From positions 1 to 5,337 of the forward strand of contig JAGBBI010000248.1 of the NCBI GenBank assembly GCA_017938565.1: a stretch of 5,337 nt of DNA, in the 5' to 3' direction. The stretch's first letter is position 1. Each line of letters starts with the position of its first letter. The notes beneath the pieces were generated by a model. That model was not told the origin of the DNA. It searched no databases and was given only the letters and a program-made list of their open reading frames with translations. The position numbers were made by a program, and so were the translations under genes. Source of the DNA: Clostridia bacterium (lineage in GTDB: Bacteria; Bacillota_A; Clostridia; Christensenellales; UBA1242). This document shows positions 1-3,302 of this stretch, in pieces.

Positions 1-149
1 AGCCAAAGGTTGCTTCTGAAATCGGTGAACTCGTTGGAATTTCAACGCAGAAGGCAAGCGCACTTCTCAGACAGATTGAAGGTCTTGAGGTCACTGAGGT
101 AAAAGTGCCAAAGAGAGGAAAGATGAAGGGTTACGCACTCGCAGAGTAG
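1..149 (+). CDS. Winged-helix DNA-binding protein, C-terminal part
   Basis: The window opens inside a gene; 48 codons can be read from base 3 to the TAG at 147-149. The fragment begins PKVASEIGELVGIS and continues with STQKASALLRQIEG, a helix-turn-helix followed by a basic two-strand wing (VKVPKRGKMKGYALAE). It aligns without difficulty to the C-terminal 50 residues of the complete protein at 3303-3641: shared ASEI, SAL-x-RQ, VKV, GK-M-K-Y-LA. The two are therefore paralogues. A DNA-binding role is inferred from the fold pattern; whether it acts as a regulator or as an abundant DNA-organising protein cannot be told. An intrinsic terminator follows the stop, and a LexA-like/GCCCGGGC cassette follows that, as at the paralogue. 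The N-terminus and promoter lie outside the window. Confidence 0.75.
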   Translation, partial: PKVASEIGELVGISTQKASALLRQIEGLEVTEVKVPKRGKMKGYALAE

Positions 150-157
150 TCTTTCTC

Positions 158-188
158 AAAGGGGTTGACAATAAGTCAACCCTTTTTT
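158..188 (+). terminator. Intrinsic terminator after the partial winged-helix gene
   Basis: A perfect 8-bp stem GGGTTGAC (162-169) / GTCAACCC (175-182) with loop AATAA is preceded by A residues and followed by TTTTTT. The TTGACA inside the stem is not a promoter, as no suitably spaced -10 follows. Confidence 0.9.
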
Positions 189-202
189 ATTTGCGAACAA
201 GA

Positions 203-216
203 CGAACATATGTTCG
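203..216. promoter_or_regulatory. LexA-like palindrome, copy 1
   Basis: CGAACATATGTTCG is a perfect palindrome and matches the Gram-positive (Bacillus type) SOS box CGAAC-N4-GTTCG exactly. It lies 48 bp upstream of the -35 of the exonuclease promoter, too far for simple promoter occlusion. Host LexA or an element-encoded protein with the same specificity could bind. Confidence 0.65.
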
Positions 217-221
217 ACCGC

Positions 222-251
222 GCCCGGGCAGTTGCTTGTGAAAAAATTAAC
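222..251 (+). repeat. GCCCGGGC palindrome plus TTGTGAAAAAATTAAC motif, copy 1
   Basis: GCCCGGGC (222-229) lies 5 bp after the LexA-like box and is followed after 6 bp by TTGTGAAAAAATTAAC (236-251). The same 16-mer recurs identically at 3012-3027, again directly after GCCCGGGC. It forms the middle of the recurring intergenic cassette; function unknown. Confidence 0.75.
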
Positions 252-264
252 TTTTGATTTGGGG

Positions 265-293
265 TTGACAAGTCCCTCTTCATTTGGTATACT
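265..293 (+). promoter_or_regulatory. Sigma-A promoter of the exonuclease gene
   Basis: The -35 is TTGACA (265-270), then a 17-bp spacer and -10 TATACT (288-293). The expected start of transcription is near 300, giving a leader of about 26 nt with AAAGGAG at 308-314. Confidence 0.9.
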
Positions 294-325
294 TTAATTG
301 TCAAATGAAAGGAGATAATAAACCA

Positions 326-982
326 ATGAGAAAAAACATTTATTTAACACTTGACAATGAAACTGTAGGCGGTGCATCTAATCCAACGGGAACATATCAT
401 TCCGCAGGTTTTGTACACGATAGGAAAGGCGAAGTTCTTGGTAGTTTTAACCTTTTGATTATGGAACACTACGATGAGATTAAAGATGATGATTATGCAA
501 AGAAGAATTTTCATCTTTATGAAGAGGGTCTCAAGAATGGTACTTTTACTATCATAGACACAGAAGAACACGCACTCGCACTTATAAACGCCATTTGCGA
601 CTATTACAACGTAAAATATGTAATGGCATATAATACAGGTTTTGACTATGTAAAAACATTCTGTAAAGGTCTTTTAGAAGGTAGAGAGTTCATCGACATT
701 TATCTAATGGCACTTCAGACAATCGCACATAAAAAATCATATGCAAAGTTCTGTAGAGAGAATGGTTTTAAATCTCGTAGTGGTAAAACTTGTGCGACTA
801 CTGCCGAAAGTATGTACGCTTATCTAATCAATGATGCAAGTTACAAAGAAGAACATACCGCACTCGAAGATAGCAAAATAGAAATGGAAATCTTCCTCGC
901 TTGCCTTAAGACGCATAAGAAGTACACCAAAAATATGCACCAATGGGATTGTAAAAAGGGAAAGTGTTTTCCGAAGTTCTAA
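326..982 (+). CDS. DEDDh-family 3'-5' exonuclease-like protein
   Basis: This 218-residue protein carries the three exonuclease motifs of the RNase H-like DEDDh family: Exo I LTLDNETVGG (D10, E12), Exo II YNTGFDYVKT (D107) and Exo III HTALEDSKIE (H177, D182, the diagnostic H-x4-D spacing). All five metal-binding or catalytic positions are present, so it should be active on a 3' end of DNA or RNA. It is a stand-alone domain of ordinary length, without fused polymerase. The Lys/Cys-rich C-terminal tail (about 200-218) may contact nucleic acid. ATG 326 is chosen because AAAGGAG lies 11 nt upstream; in-frame TTG 284 overlaps the -10 and ATG 305 precedes the ribosome binding site. The gene is a single-gene unit with its own promoter and terminator. 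Phage proteins of this type are usually assigned to replication, DNA degradation or repair; the substrate cannot be told here. Confidence 0.85.
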   Translation: MRKNIYLTLDNETVGGASNPTGTYHSAGFVHDRKGEVLGSFNLLIMEHYDEIKDDDYAKKNFHLYEEGLKNGTFTIIDTEEHALALINAICDYYNVKYVMAYNTGFDYVKTFCKGLLEGREFIDIYLMALQTIAHKKSYAKFCRENGFKSRSGKTCATTAESMYAYLINDASYKEEHTALEDSKIEMEIFLACLKTHKKYTKNMHQWDCKKGKCFPKF

Positions 983-986
983 AACG

Positions 987-1009
987 AAAGGGTCACACAG
1001 ACCCTTTTT
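987..1009 (+). terminator. Intrinsic terminator after the exonuclease gene
   Basis: The 8-bp stem AAAGGGTC (987-994) / GACCCTTT (1000-1007) has loop ACACA and runs into a T tract, starting 5 bp after the stop codon. Confidence 0.9.
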
Positions 1010-1027
1010 ATTTGTCTTTCGTAGAGA

Positions 1028-1090
1028 GCGCGCGGTCAACTTCTTGATTCAAATGGTTTAGTCTATGCGCGAACACGAACGACCGCGCGC
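1028..1090. repeat. GC-rich inverted repeat around a 43-bp spacer
   Basis: GCGCGCGGTC (1028-1037) and GACCGCGCGC (1081-1090) are exact 10-bp reverse complements. The spacing is long for a hairpin, so paired protein-binding sites are as likely. Confidence 0.6.
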
Positions 1091-1096
1091 ACTCGA

Positions 1097-1110
1097 CGAA
1101 CATACGTTCG
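1097..1110. promoter_or_regulatory. LexA-like palindrome, copy 2
   Basis: CGAACATACGTTCG matches CGAAC-N4-GTTCG with conserved arms and the same centre as copy 4. Unlike the other copies it has no GCCCGGGC within 10 bp; that element appears about 185 bp downstream. Confidence 0.6.
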
Positions 1111-1128
1111 AAAGATCGACCCTGTCTA

Positions 1129-1142
1129 CGAAAACGTTTTCG
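1129..1142. promoter_or_regulatory. CcpA/LacI-family-type palindromic operator, copy 1
   Basis: CGAAAACGTTTTCG is a perfect palindrome; with the following bases, CGAAAACGTTTTCGCAA (1129-1145) recurs exactly at 1275-1291. The core resembles the Gram-positive cre site (TGAAA-N-CG-N-TTTCA type) apart from the outermost base on each side. Binding by a LacI/GalR-family protein is inferred. Confidence 0.5.
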
Positions 1143-1154
1143 CAACGTACTCTC

Positions 1155-1192
1155 CCAACTATTCCGAAAATTAGTTTTTAAGGAATAGTTGG
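1155..1192. repeat. 11-bp inverted repeat CCAACTATTCC / GGAATAGTTGG
   Basis: CCAACTATTCC (1155-1165) and GGAATAGTTGG (1182-1192) are exact reverse complements; the 16-bp gap also contains AAAA and TTTT arms. It could form a hairpin or be a two-half-site operator. No T tract follows, so it is not a standard + strand terminator. Confidence 0.7.
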
Positions 1193-1230
1193 TGATTTTC
1201 GACCCTCAAACCGTTGAAACTTCGTTCAGT

Positions 1231-1266
1231 CAACTATTCCGAAAAAATACTATCTCAGCATAGTTG
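1231..1266. repeat. Second copy of CAACTATTCCGAAAA with a degenerate partner
   Basis: CAACTATTCCGAAAA (1231-1245) is identical to 1156-1170, 75 bp away. A shortened inverse partner ATAGTTG lies at 1260-1266, and ACTAT (1249-1253) pairs with ATAGT (1260-1264). The block looks like a decayed second copy of the preceding inverted repeat. Confidence 0.6.
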
Positions 1267-1274
1267 CAAACTAG

Positions 1275-1288
1275 CGAAAACGTTTTCG
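1275..1288. promoter_or_regulatory. CcpA/LacI-family-type palindromic operator, copy 2
   Basis: This is the second copy of CGAAAACGTTTTCG, here extended to the 16-bp perfect palindrome GCGAAAACGTTTTCGC (1274-1289). It lies about 70 bp upstream of the first tandem promoter. The two copies are 146 bp apart, near 14 helical turns, which would suit loop formation by a tetrameric or dimer-of-dimers protein. Confidence 0.5.
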
Positions 1289-1295
1289 CAATACT

Positions 1296-1325
1296 GCCCG
1301 GGCCGATCGGTCGGATCGGCCGCCG
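1296..1325. repeat. GCCCGGGC palindrome fused to a GC-rich hairpin
   Basis: GCCCGGGC (1296-1303) overlaps a 7-bp inverted repeat GGCCGAT (1301-1307) / ATCGGCC (1315-1321). CCGATCGG and CGGCCG palindromes are nested inside. An A-rich tract rather than a T tract follows, so it is not a conventional terminator for the + strand. Confidence 0.65.
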
Positions 1326-1355
1326 AAAAAAAACAAAGAAAAACAAAAATAACTA

Positions 1356-1385
1356 TTGACAAACCACACCAAAAAATGGTATAAT
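1356..1385 (+). promoter_or_regulatory. Distal tandem promoter upstream of the 157-aa gene
   Basis: TTGACA (1356-1361) is followed by an 18-bp spacer and TATAAT (1380-1385) with an extended TGG immediately upstream. Transcription should start near 1392, about 130 nt before the next start codon. AAAAAATGG (1371-1379) and CCATTTTTT (1395-1403) bracket the -10 and start site as a 9-bp inverted repeat, a plausible operator. Confidence 0.8.
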
Positions 1386-1391
1386 GAAGTG

Positions 1392-1455
1392 GCGCCATTT
1401 TTTAAGTTAGAGAAGACTAACGTAAAATTAATTTAAATTAATTTGAAAAAGGGGT
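1392..1455 (+). promoter_or_regulatory. Leader between tandem promoters
   Basis: The expected transcript contains a small hairpin GTTAG (1406-1410) / CTAAC (1417-1421) and a 20-bp A/T palindrome AAATTAATTTAAATTAATTT (1425-1444). The palindrome directly precedes the second promoter and could act as an UP element or operator. No open frame with a ribosome binding site was found here. Confidence 0.45.
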
Positions 1456-1483
1456 TGACAGGGCATTGTATGTATGGTAATAT
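1455..1483 (+). promoter_or_regulatory. Proximal promoter of the 157-aa gene
   Basis: TTGACA (1455-1460), 17-bp spacer and TAATAT (1478-1483) with an extended TGG before the -10. The layout GGGGTTG-C/A...TGGTAATATA is nearly repeated at 2126-2154. An overlapping TATACT (1481-1486) has a 20-bp spacing and is less likely. Confidence 0.8.
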
Positions 1484-1524
1484 ACTATTGTAAGATAAAG
1501 AGACGAAAGAAAGGAAACAGAACA

Positions 1525-1998
1525 ATGACAAAGACAATCGCACCAATGCCAATCAGTTATATCTACGATGCAAATCATCCACGTAGTCACTACCTCATCA
1601 AAGGCGAGGACACTTATAAGAATGGCGGAGAGTTCTCCGAAGTAGTTTGCAAGGTCATCAGAGGTTTCGAAGCGGTCAAAGATGCAAACACTCCATTTGA
1701 TAAAGGTTCAGACATCGAAGAAACAAAGACATCAATCAAGTCGAACGGATGCGGACTTACAGATGAGAAACTCGCTGACAACAAAGATGACTTCCTCGCA
1801 AGGTACTTCGAAAGAACACACTCCACAAACGTAGATTACGTAGTAATCATAGACGATGAAGTTACAATCTACAATATGAATATGGACGAGTTCAGAGAGT
1901 TCATAAACGAGTTCGCAAAGTGGGACAAACACTCTACAAAGGTCAGAATTAAGACTACATCGAAAATGATTAAGTGGTTCGAAGAAAAGGTCGCCTAA
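1525..1998 (+). CDS. Unknown 157-aa protein, possibly PD-(D/E)XK nuclease-like
   Basis: The family cannot be named with confidence. Residues 34-50 (GGEFSEVVCKVIRGFEA) look like an amphipathic helix with conserved-type acids (E36, E39). Next comes FDKGSDIEETKTSIKSNG (58-75), which resembles an acid-x(n)-acid-x-Lys nuclease core (D59 or D63, E66, K68, with K72 as an alternative lysine). Then follow a beta-rich stretch VDYVVIIDDEVTIYNM and a helical EFREFINEFAKW segment. This helix-beta-beta-beta-helix order is compatible with a PD-(D/E)XK fold, but the match is loose. ATG 1525 is preferred because AAAGGA at 1510-1515 is well spaced; in-frame ATG 1474 lies inside the promoter but could be used on transcripts from the distal promoter. 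The gene has two tandem promoters and an extensive upstream control region, suggesting tighter regulation than its neighbours. Its terminator overlaps the stop codon. Confidence 0.8.
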   Translation: MTKTIAPMPISYIYDANHPRSHYLIKGEDTYKNGGEFSEVVCKVIRGFEAVKDANTPFDKGSDIEETKTSIKSNGCGLTDEKLADNKDDFLARYFERTHSTNVDYVVIIDDEVTIYNMNMDEFREFINEFAKWDKHSTKVRIKTTSKMIKWFEEKVA

Positions 1999-2010
1999 GA
2001 CCTTTTCTTT
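1982..2010 (+). terminator. Terminator overlapping the stop of the 157-aa gene
   Basis: An 11-bp stem AAGAAAAGGTC (1982-1992) / GACCTTTTCTT (1999-2009) has the stop codon in its GCCTAA loop. The last codons of the gene form the left arm. The T tract is interrupted by one C. Confidence 0.8.
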
Positions 2011-2049
2011 CGTTATAGGGCAAATTTCGGCCTTGTAGGGCCATTGTGG

Positions 2050-2090
2050 CGGCCGGTCCGGATCGCGGATGGCCCGGCCGGCGCGATTGT
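2050..2090. repeat. GC-rich palindrome cluster without a LexA-like box
   Basis: This intergenic stretch contains GGCCGG, TCCGGA and CCGGCCGG palindromes and the arm pair GGCCGG ... CCGGCC. It takes the place of the LexA/GCCCGGGC cassette seen elsewhere. It is followed by GCGCGATTGTACG, matching sequence after other cassette copies (compare 3029-3039 and 5286-5292). No gene is visible in 1999-2192. Confidence 0.5.
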
Positions 2091-2125
2091 ACGGATATAA
2101 ATACAAAGAAATTTTAAAAAAGGGG

Positions 2126-2154
2126 TTGCAATGGTCAGGGCGATGTGGTAATAT
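2126..2154 (+). promoter_or_regulatory. Promoter of the 54-aa gene
   Basis: TTGCAA (2126-2131), 17-bp spacer, TAATAT (2149-2154) with extended TGG. The -35 departs from consensus (C for A), partly offset by the extended -10. Layout and downstream GTAAGATAAA match the 1455-1483 promoter. Confidence 0.75.
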
Positions 2155-2174
2155 AATACTGTAAGATAAAAGTA

Positions 2175-2192
2175 ACCGAAAGGAGGTTCGGT
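2175..2192 (+). promoter_or_regulatory. Ribosome binding site displayed in a hairpin loop
   Basis: ACCGAA (2175-2180) and TTCGGT (2187-2192) can pair as a 6-bp stem whose six-base loop is AGGAGG, the Shine-Dalgarno core. The start codon begins at the next base. The fold would expose rather than hide the ribosome site, with possible tuning of initiation. Confidence 0.6.
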
Positions 2193-2357
2193 ATGAAACT
2201 TACAACAGAAGAAATGCGCGATATGGTTGCGAATTCCATCATCGCGTTCCTCGCCCACCGTGGCGAGATGGATGTCAACACTGGCGTTGACATCGTCAAC
2301 TGGGTTGATACCCAGGACTTCGAGTTTAGACTCGAAGCAATGAGAGAGGATTGGTAA
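2193..2357 (+). CDS. Small protein of unknown function (54 aa)
   Basis: I do not recognise the family. The protein begins MKLTTEEMRDMVANSIIAFL and ends FRLEAMREDW; it looks mostly helical, with a hydrophobic face at residues 11-21 and a short acidic C-terminal helix. There is no signal peptide or clear membrane segment, and net charge is acidic. Support for coding comes from the strong AGGAGG ribosome binding site directly before ATG 2193, its own promoter at 2126-2154, and codon choices (ATC, GTC, CTC, AGA) like those of neighbouring genes. The spacing from Shine-Dalgarno to ATG (6 nt) lies entirely in a hairpin arm. An 11-bp hairpin covers the stop codon. Confidence 0.8.
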   Translation: MKLTTEEMRDMVANSIIAFLAHRGEMDVNTGVDIVNWVDTQDFEFRLEAMREDW

Positions 2358-2366
2358 TCCTCTCTC
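2342..2366 (+). terminator. Strong stem-loop across the stop of the 54-aa gene
   Basis: GAGAGAGGATT (2342-2352) pairs with AATCCTCTCTC (2356-2366), an 11-bp perfect stem with loop GGT; the TAA stop spans the loop and right arm. It is followed by GTTGAAAAAA, not a T tract, so it may be a pause site, mRNA-stabilising 3' hairpin or translation-coupled element rather than an efficient terminator. Confidence 0.55.
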
Positions 2367-2376
2367 GTTGAAAAAA

Positions 2377-2396
2377 TTTAAAAAAGTTTAAAAAAG
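2377..2396 (+). repeat. Tandem 10-bp A-tract repeat upstream of a promoter
   Basis: TTTAAAAAAG occurs twice in tandem (2377-2386, 2387-2396), immediately before the -35 at 2400. A-tracts at one-helical-turn spacing are expected to bend DNA and can act as an UP element. Confidence 0.6.
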
Positions 2397-2399
2397 TTA

Positions 2400-2428
2400 T
2401 TGACAGGGTAACCAATCCATGCTATAAT
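2400..2428 (+). promoter_or_regulatory. Consensus sigma-A promoter of the 72-aa gene
   Basis: TTGACA (2400-2405), 17-bp spacer, TATAAT (2423-2428): both hexamers are perfect consensus. AAAGGAG (2444-2450) follows in the leader. Confidence 0.92.
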
Positions 2429-2458
2429 ATAGATACAATAAAGAAAGGAGACAATTGA

Positions 2459-2677
2459 ATGCTTCGCGAATACACCATTAGAGGGTGTGTATGCCATCTC
2501 TCCGAAGAGACTATCGCAGTCCTTGAAGAGAATCTCAGGGCAATCGAAGACGAGCGCACTGCTTGGGAAGATATGCACAGAGCATACCTCAGAGCGTGCG
2601 AGAGTAATGACCCAATGGATTGGGGAATCTACTCTGACCTCTACAAGGATTGCTATGGAGTACGTCCTCGCTACTGA
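2459..2677 (+). CDS. Small acidic, helical protein of unknown function (72 aa)
   Basis: No family recognised. After MLREYTIRGCVCHLS the segment from about residue 16 to 48 (EETIAVLEENLRAIEDERTA and on to ACESND) is rich in Glu, Ala, Leu and Arg and should form one long, possibly coiled-coil, helix. The tail is aromatic (WGIYSDLYKDCYGVRPRY). Four cysteines (C10, C12, C47, C65) are present without a clear zinc-binding spacing. ATG 2459 lies 8 nt after AAAGGAG. A perfect consensus promoter preceded by phased A-tracts drives it, so high early expression is expected. An overlapping frame at 2487-2681 has no ribosome binding site and is a shadow. Confidence 0.85.
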   Translation: MLREYTIRGCVCHLSEETIAVLEENLRAIEDERTAWEDMHRAYLRACESNDPMDWGIYSDLYKDCYGVRPRY

Positions 2678-2692
2678 ATAAGTTCGGAGTTC

Positions 2693-2732
2693 CTCGGTAC
2701 TTGGCAACAGAAACCGAGCAAAAAAATTTTTT
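2693..2732 (+). terminator. Possible weak terminator after the 72-aa gene
   Basis: CTCGGT (2693-2698) can pair with ACCGAG (2713-2718), but the loop is 14 nt and the T tract begins only 8 bp later (2727-2732). It may be inefficient, allowing readthrough to the next gene. Confidence 0.4.
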
Positions 2733-2740
2733 AAAGGGTA

Positions 2741-2769
2741 TTGACAAGTTGTCGAAAATGGGTTATAAT
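2741..2769 (+). promoter_or_regulatory. Consensus promoter of the acidic 47-aa gene
   Basis: TTGACA (2741-2746), 17-bp spacer, TATAAT (2764-2769). The palindrome GACAAGTTGTC (2743-2753) overlaps the -35 and could be a small operator. Confidence 0.92.
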
Positions 2770-2806
2770 ATAGACATAGTAAAGGAGAACCGAAAGGAGA
2801 AAAACA

Positions 2807-2950
2807 ATGCTGATGTGTGAACTTGATGTAATGGAATACGCCGTCACTATGGAAGAGGTCGAGGTCGATGAAGATTTCTTCGACTACGAACCCGACGTCG
2901 ACGAATGCGGGTTCAACCCATATATGGGTTGTTACGACTTCGACTGTTAG
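2807..2950 (+). CDS. Very acidic small protein (47 aa), no basic residues
   Basis: The product has 16 Asp/Glu and no Lys, Arg or His in 47 residues. Acid-rich blocks are MEEVEVDEDFFDYEPDVDE (15-33) and YDFDC (43-47); four cysteines (C4, C34, C42, C47) and several aromatic residues are also present. No family is recognised. Small, extremely acidic phage early proteins are often DNA mimics or bind basic surfaces of host enzymes (Ocr, ArdA and Ugi are known examples of the principle), but nothing here shows homology to them. There are two AAAGGAG sites (2781-2787 and 2793-2799); the second is 7 nt from ATG 2807. An acidic zinc- or disulphide-containing peptide is an alternative. The promoter is full consensus, and the terminator is built from the last coding bases. 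Confidence 0.82.
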   Translation: MLMCELDVMEYAVTMEEVEVDEDFFDYEPDVDECGFNPYMGCYDFDC

Positions 2951-2962
2951 TCGAAGTTTTTT
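2937..2962 (+). terminator. Terminator overlapping the stop of the acidic gene
   Basis: ACTTCGACT (2937-2945) pairs with AGTCGAAGT (2949-2957), loop GTT, then six T residues. The left arm encodes the last residues and the TAG lies in the loop and right arm. Confidence 0.9.
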
Positions 2963-2979
2963 ATTGCGCGGATCTAAAT

Positions 2980-2993
2980 CGAACATATGTTCG
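2980..2993. promoter_or_regulatory. LexA-like palindrome, copy 3
   Basis: CGAACATATGTTCG is identical to copy 1 over all 14 bases and lies 66 bp upstream of the next -35. Confidence 0.65.
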
Positions 2994-2997
2994 GTTG

Positions 2998-3027
2998 GCC
3001 CGGGCGCGACTTTGTGAAAAAATTAAC
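2998..3027 (+). repeat. GCCCGGGC palindrome plus TTGTGAAAAAATTAAC motif, copy 2
   Basis: GCCCGGGC (2998-3005) lies 4 bp after the LexA-like box. TTGTGAAAAAATTAAC (3012-3027) is identical in sequence and in spacing to GCCCGGGC (6 bp) with copy 1. Confidence 0.75.
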
Positions 3028-3059
3028 ACGATTGTACGTCAACAAATACAAAAAAGGTA

Positions 3060-3088
3060 TTGACTTTCCTATATAGATTTGCTATACT
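3060..3088 (+). promoter_or_regulatory. Sigma-A promoter upstream of the tiny ORF or leader
   Basis: TTGACT (3060-3065), 17-bp spacer, TATACT (3083-3088). Bases after the -10 (TTGTCAA) match those after the exonuclease promoter, implying a common origin of the two upstream regions. Confidence 0.85.
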
Positions 3089-3105
3089 TATATTGTCAAG
3101 GGGAG

Positions 3106-3204
3106 ATGACGACCATCGAGAGAAATCTCTTCGGAGTGGAAATCCCACACGCGTATGATGAGCCTAAAGGAATTTCATACGGAGAGGACATCGAAAAAAA
3201 ATGA
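3106..3204 (+). CDS. Possible 32-aa peptide, or structured leader RNA
   Basis: ATG 3106 opens 32 codons (MTTIERNLFGVEIPHAYDEP, then KGISYGEDIEKK) ending at TGA 3202-3204. Codon choice (AGA, CTC, TTC, GGA, ATC, CCA) matches neighbouring genes, which favours translation. However, AAGGGGAG (3098-3105) abuts the ATG with no spacing, unlike every other gene here. An ATC nine bases after the Shine-Dalgarno aligns with the exonuclease start, so the original start codon may have been lost. The same stretch can form three consecutive hairpins (GAGA-GAAA-TCTC; GTGG-AAATC-CCAC; CGTATGA-N16-TCATACG). No terminator follows, so transcription probably continues into the winged-helix gene, for which this could be a leader peptide or leader RNA. 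No family is recognised. Confidence 0.45.
   Translation: MTTIERNLFGVEIPHAYDEPKGISYGEDIEKK
3118..3181 (+). ncRNA. Candidate structured RNA element (three hairpins)
   Basis: GAGA (3118-3121) / TCTC (3126-3129) closes a GAAA tetraloop. GTGG (3136-3139) / CCAC (3145-3148) closes AAATC. CGTATGA (3152-3158) / TCATACG (3175-3181) is a 7-bp stem around a 16-nt loop containing CCTAAAGG. The element overlaps the tiny ORF and matches no riboswitch or ribozyme that I recognise. Confidence 0.3.
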
Positions 3205-3223
3205 AAAAACTTTTCAAAACCCC

Positions 3224-3252
3224 TTGACAAACACTAAAAAGTTTGCTACAAT
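3224..3252 (+). promoter_or_regulatory. Promoter of the complete winged-helix gene
   Basis: TTGACA (3224-3229), 17-bp spacer, TACAAT (3247-3252). A TATAAT 5 bp further on has poor spacing. The leader from about 3259 is about 44 nt with AAAGGA at 3288-3293. Confidence 0.82.
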
Positions 3253-3302
3253 ATAATCACAAAGAAAAACAAAACCCAAGTCAGTAGAAAGGAAAATGTA
3301 CT

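Larger units (their letters stand above)
1020..1355. other. Gene-free control region rich in palindromes
   Basis: No convincing gene lies between the exonuclease terminator and the first promoter of the next gene. The stretch holds GCGCGCGGTC (1028-1037) and its reverse complement (1081-1090), a LexA-like box (1097-1110), two identical CGAAAACGTTTTCG palindromes (1129-1142, 1275-1288), an 11-bp inverted repeat (1155-1192), a further direct copy of its left arm (1231-1245) and GCCCGGGC with a GC-rich hairpin (1296-1325). Such density of sites suggests a protein-binding control region, or less likely an origin or partition site. No initiator gene, DnaA-box array or regular iteron series was recognised to decide between them. 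Confidence 0.6.

Noticed and set aside
162..182. TTGACA within GGGGTTGACAATAAGTCAAC as a promoter
   Set aside because: It is one arm of a perfect intrinsic terminator and no -10 lies at suitable spacing.
284..325. N-terminal extension of the exonuclease from TTG 284
   Set aside because: The extension overlaps the -10 element and precedes the expected transcription start; ATG 326 has a good ribosome binding site.
1065..1181. Short + strand open frame starting MREHERPRALDE in the control region
   Set aside because: There is no Shine-Dalgarno sequence or promoter, and it runs through the LexA-like box, a CRE-like palindrome and an inverted repeat.
1732..2258. Minus-strand frames across the 157-aa gene and the following gap
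   Set aside because: They run through the terminator and promoter of + strand genes and have no translation signals of their own.
2487..2681. Second frame overlapping the 72-aa gene
   Set aside because: It lacks a ribosome binding site and lies wholly inside a better supported gene.
2378..2986. Long minus-strand open frame of 202 codons
   Set aside because: It is antisense to two small genes and their promoters, has no ribosome binding site, and its Cys/Phe-rich composition is what a shadow frame gives.
3152..3181. Hammerhead ribozyme suggested by TGATGAG followed by a short stem
   Set aside because: The conserved core is incomplete: CTGATGA and the CGAAA strand after stem II are both missing.
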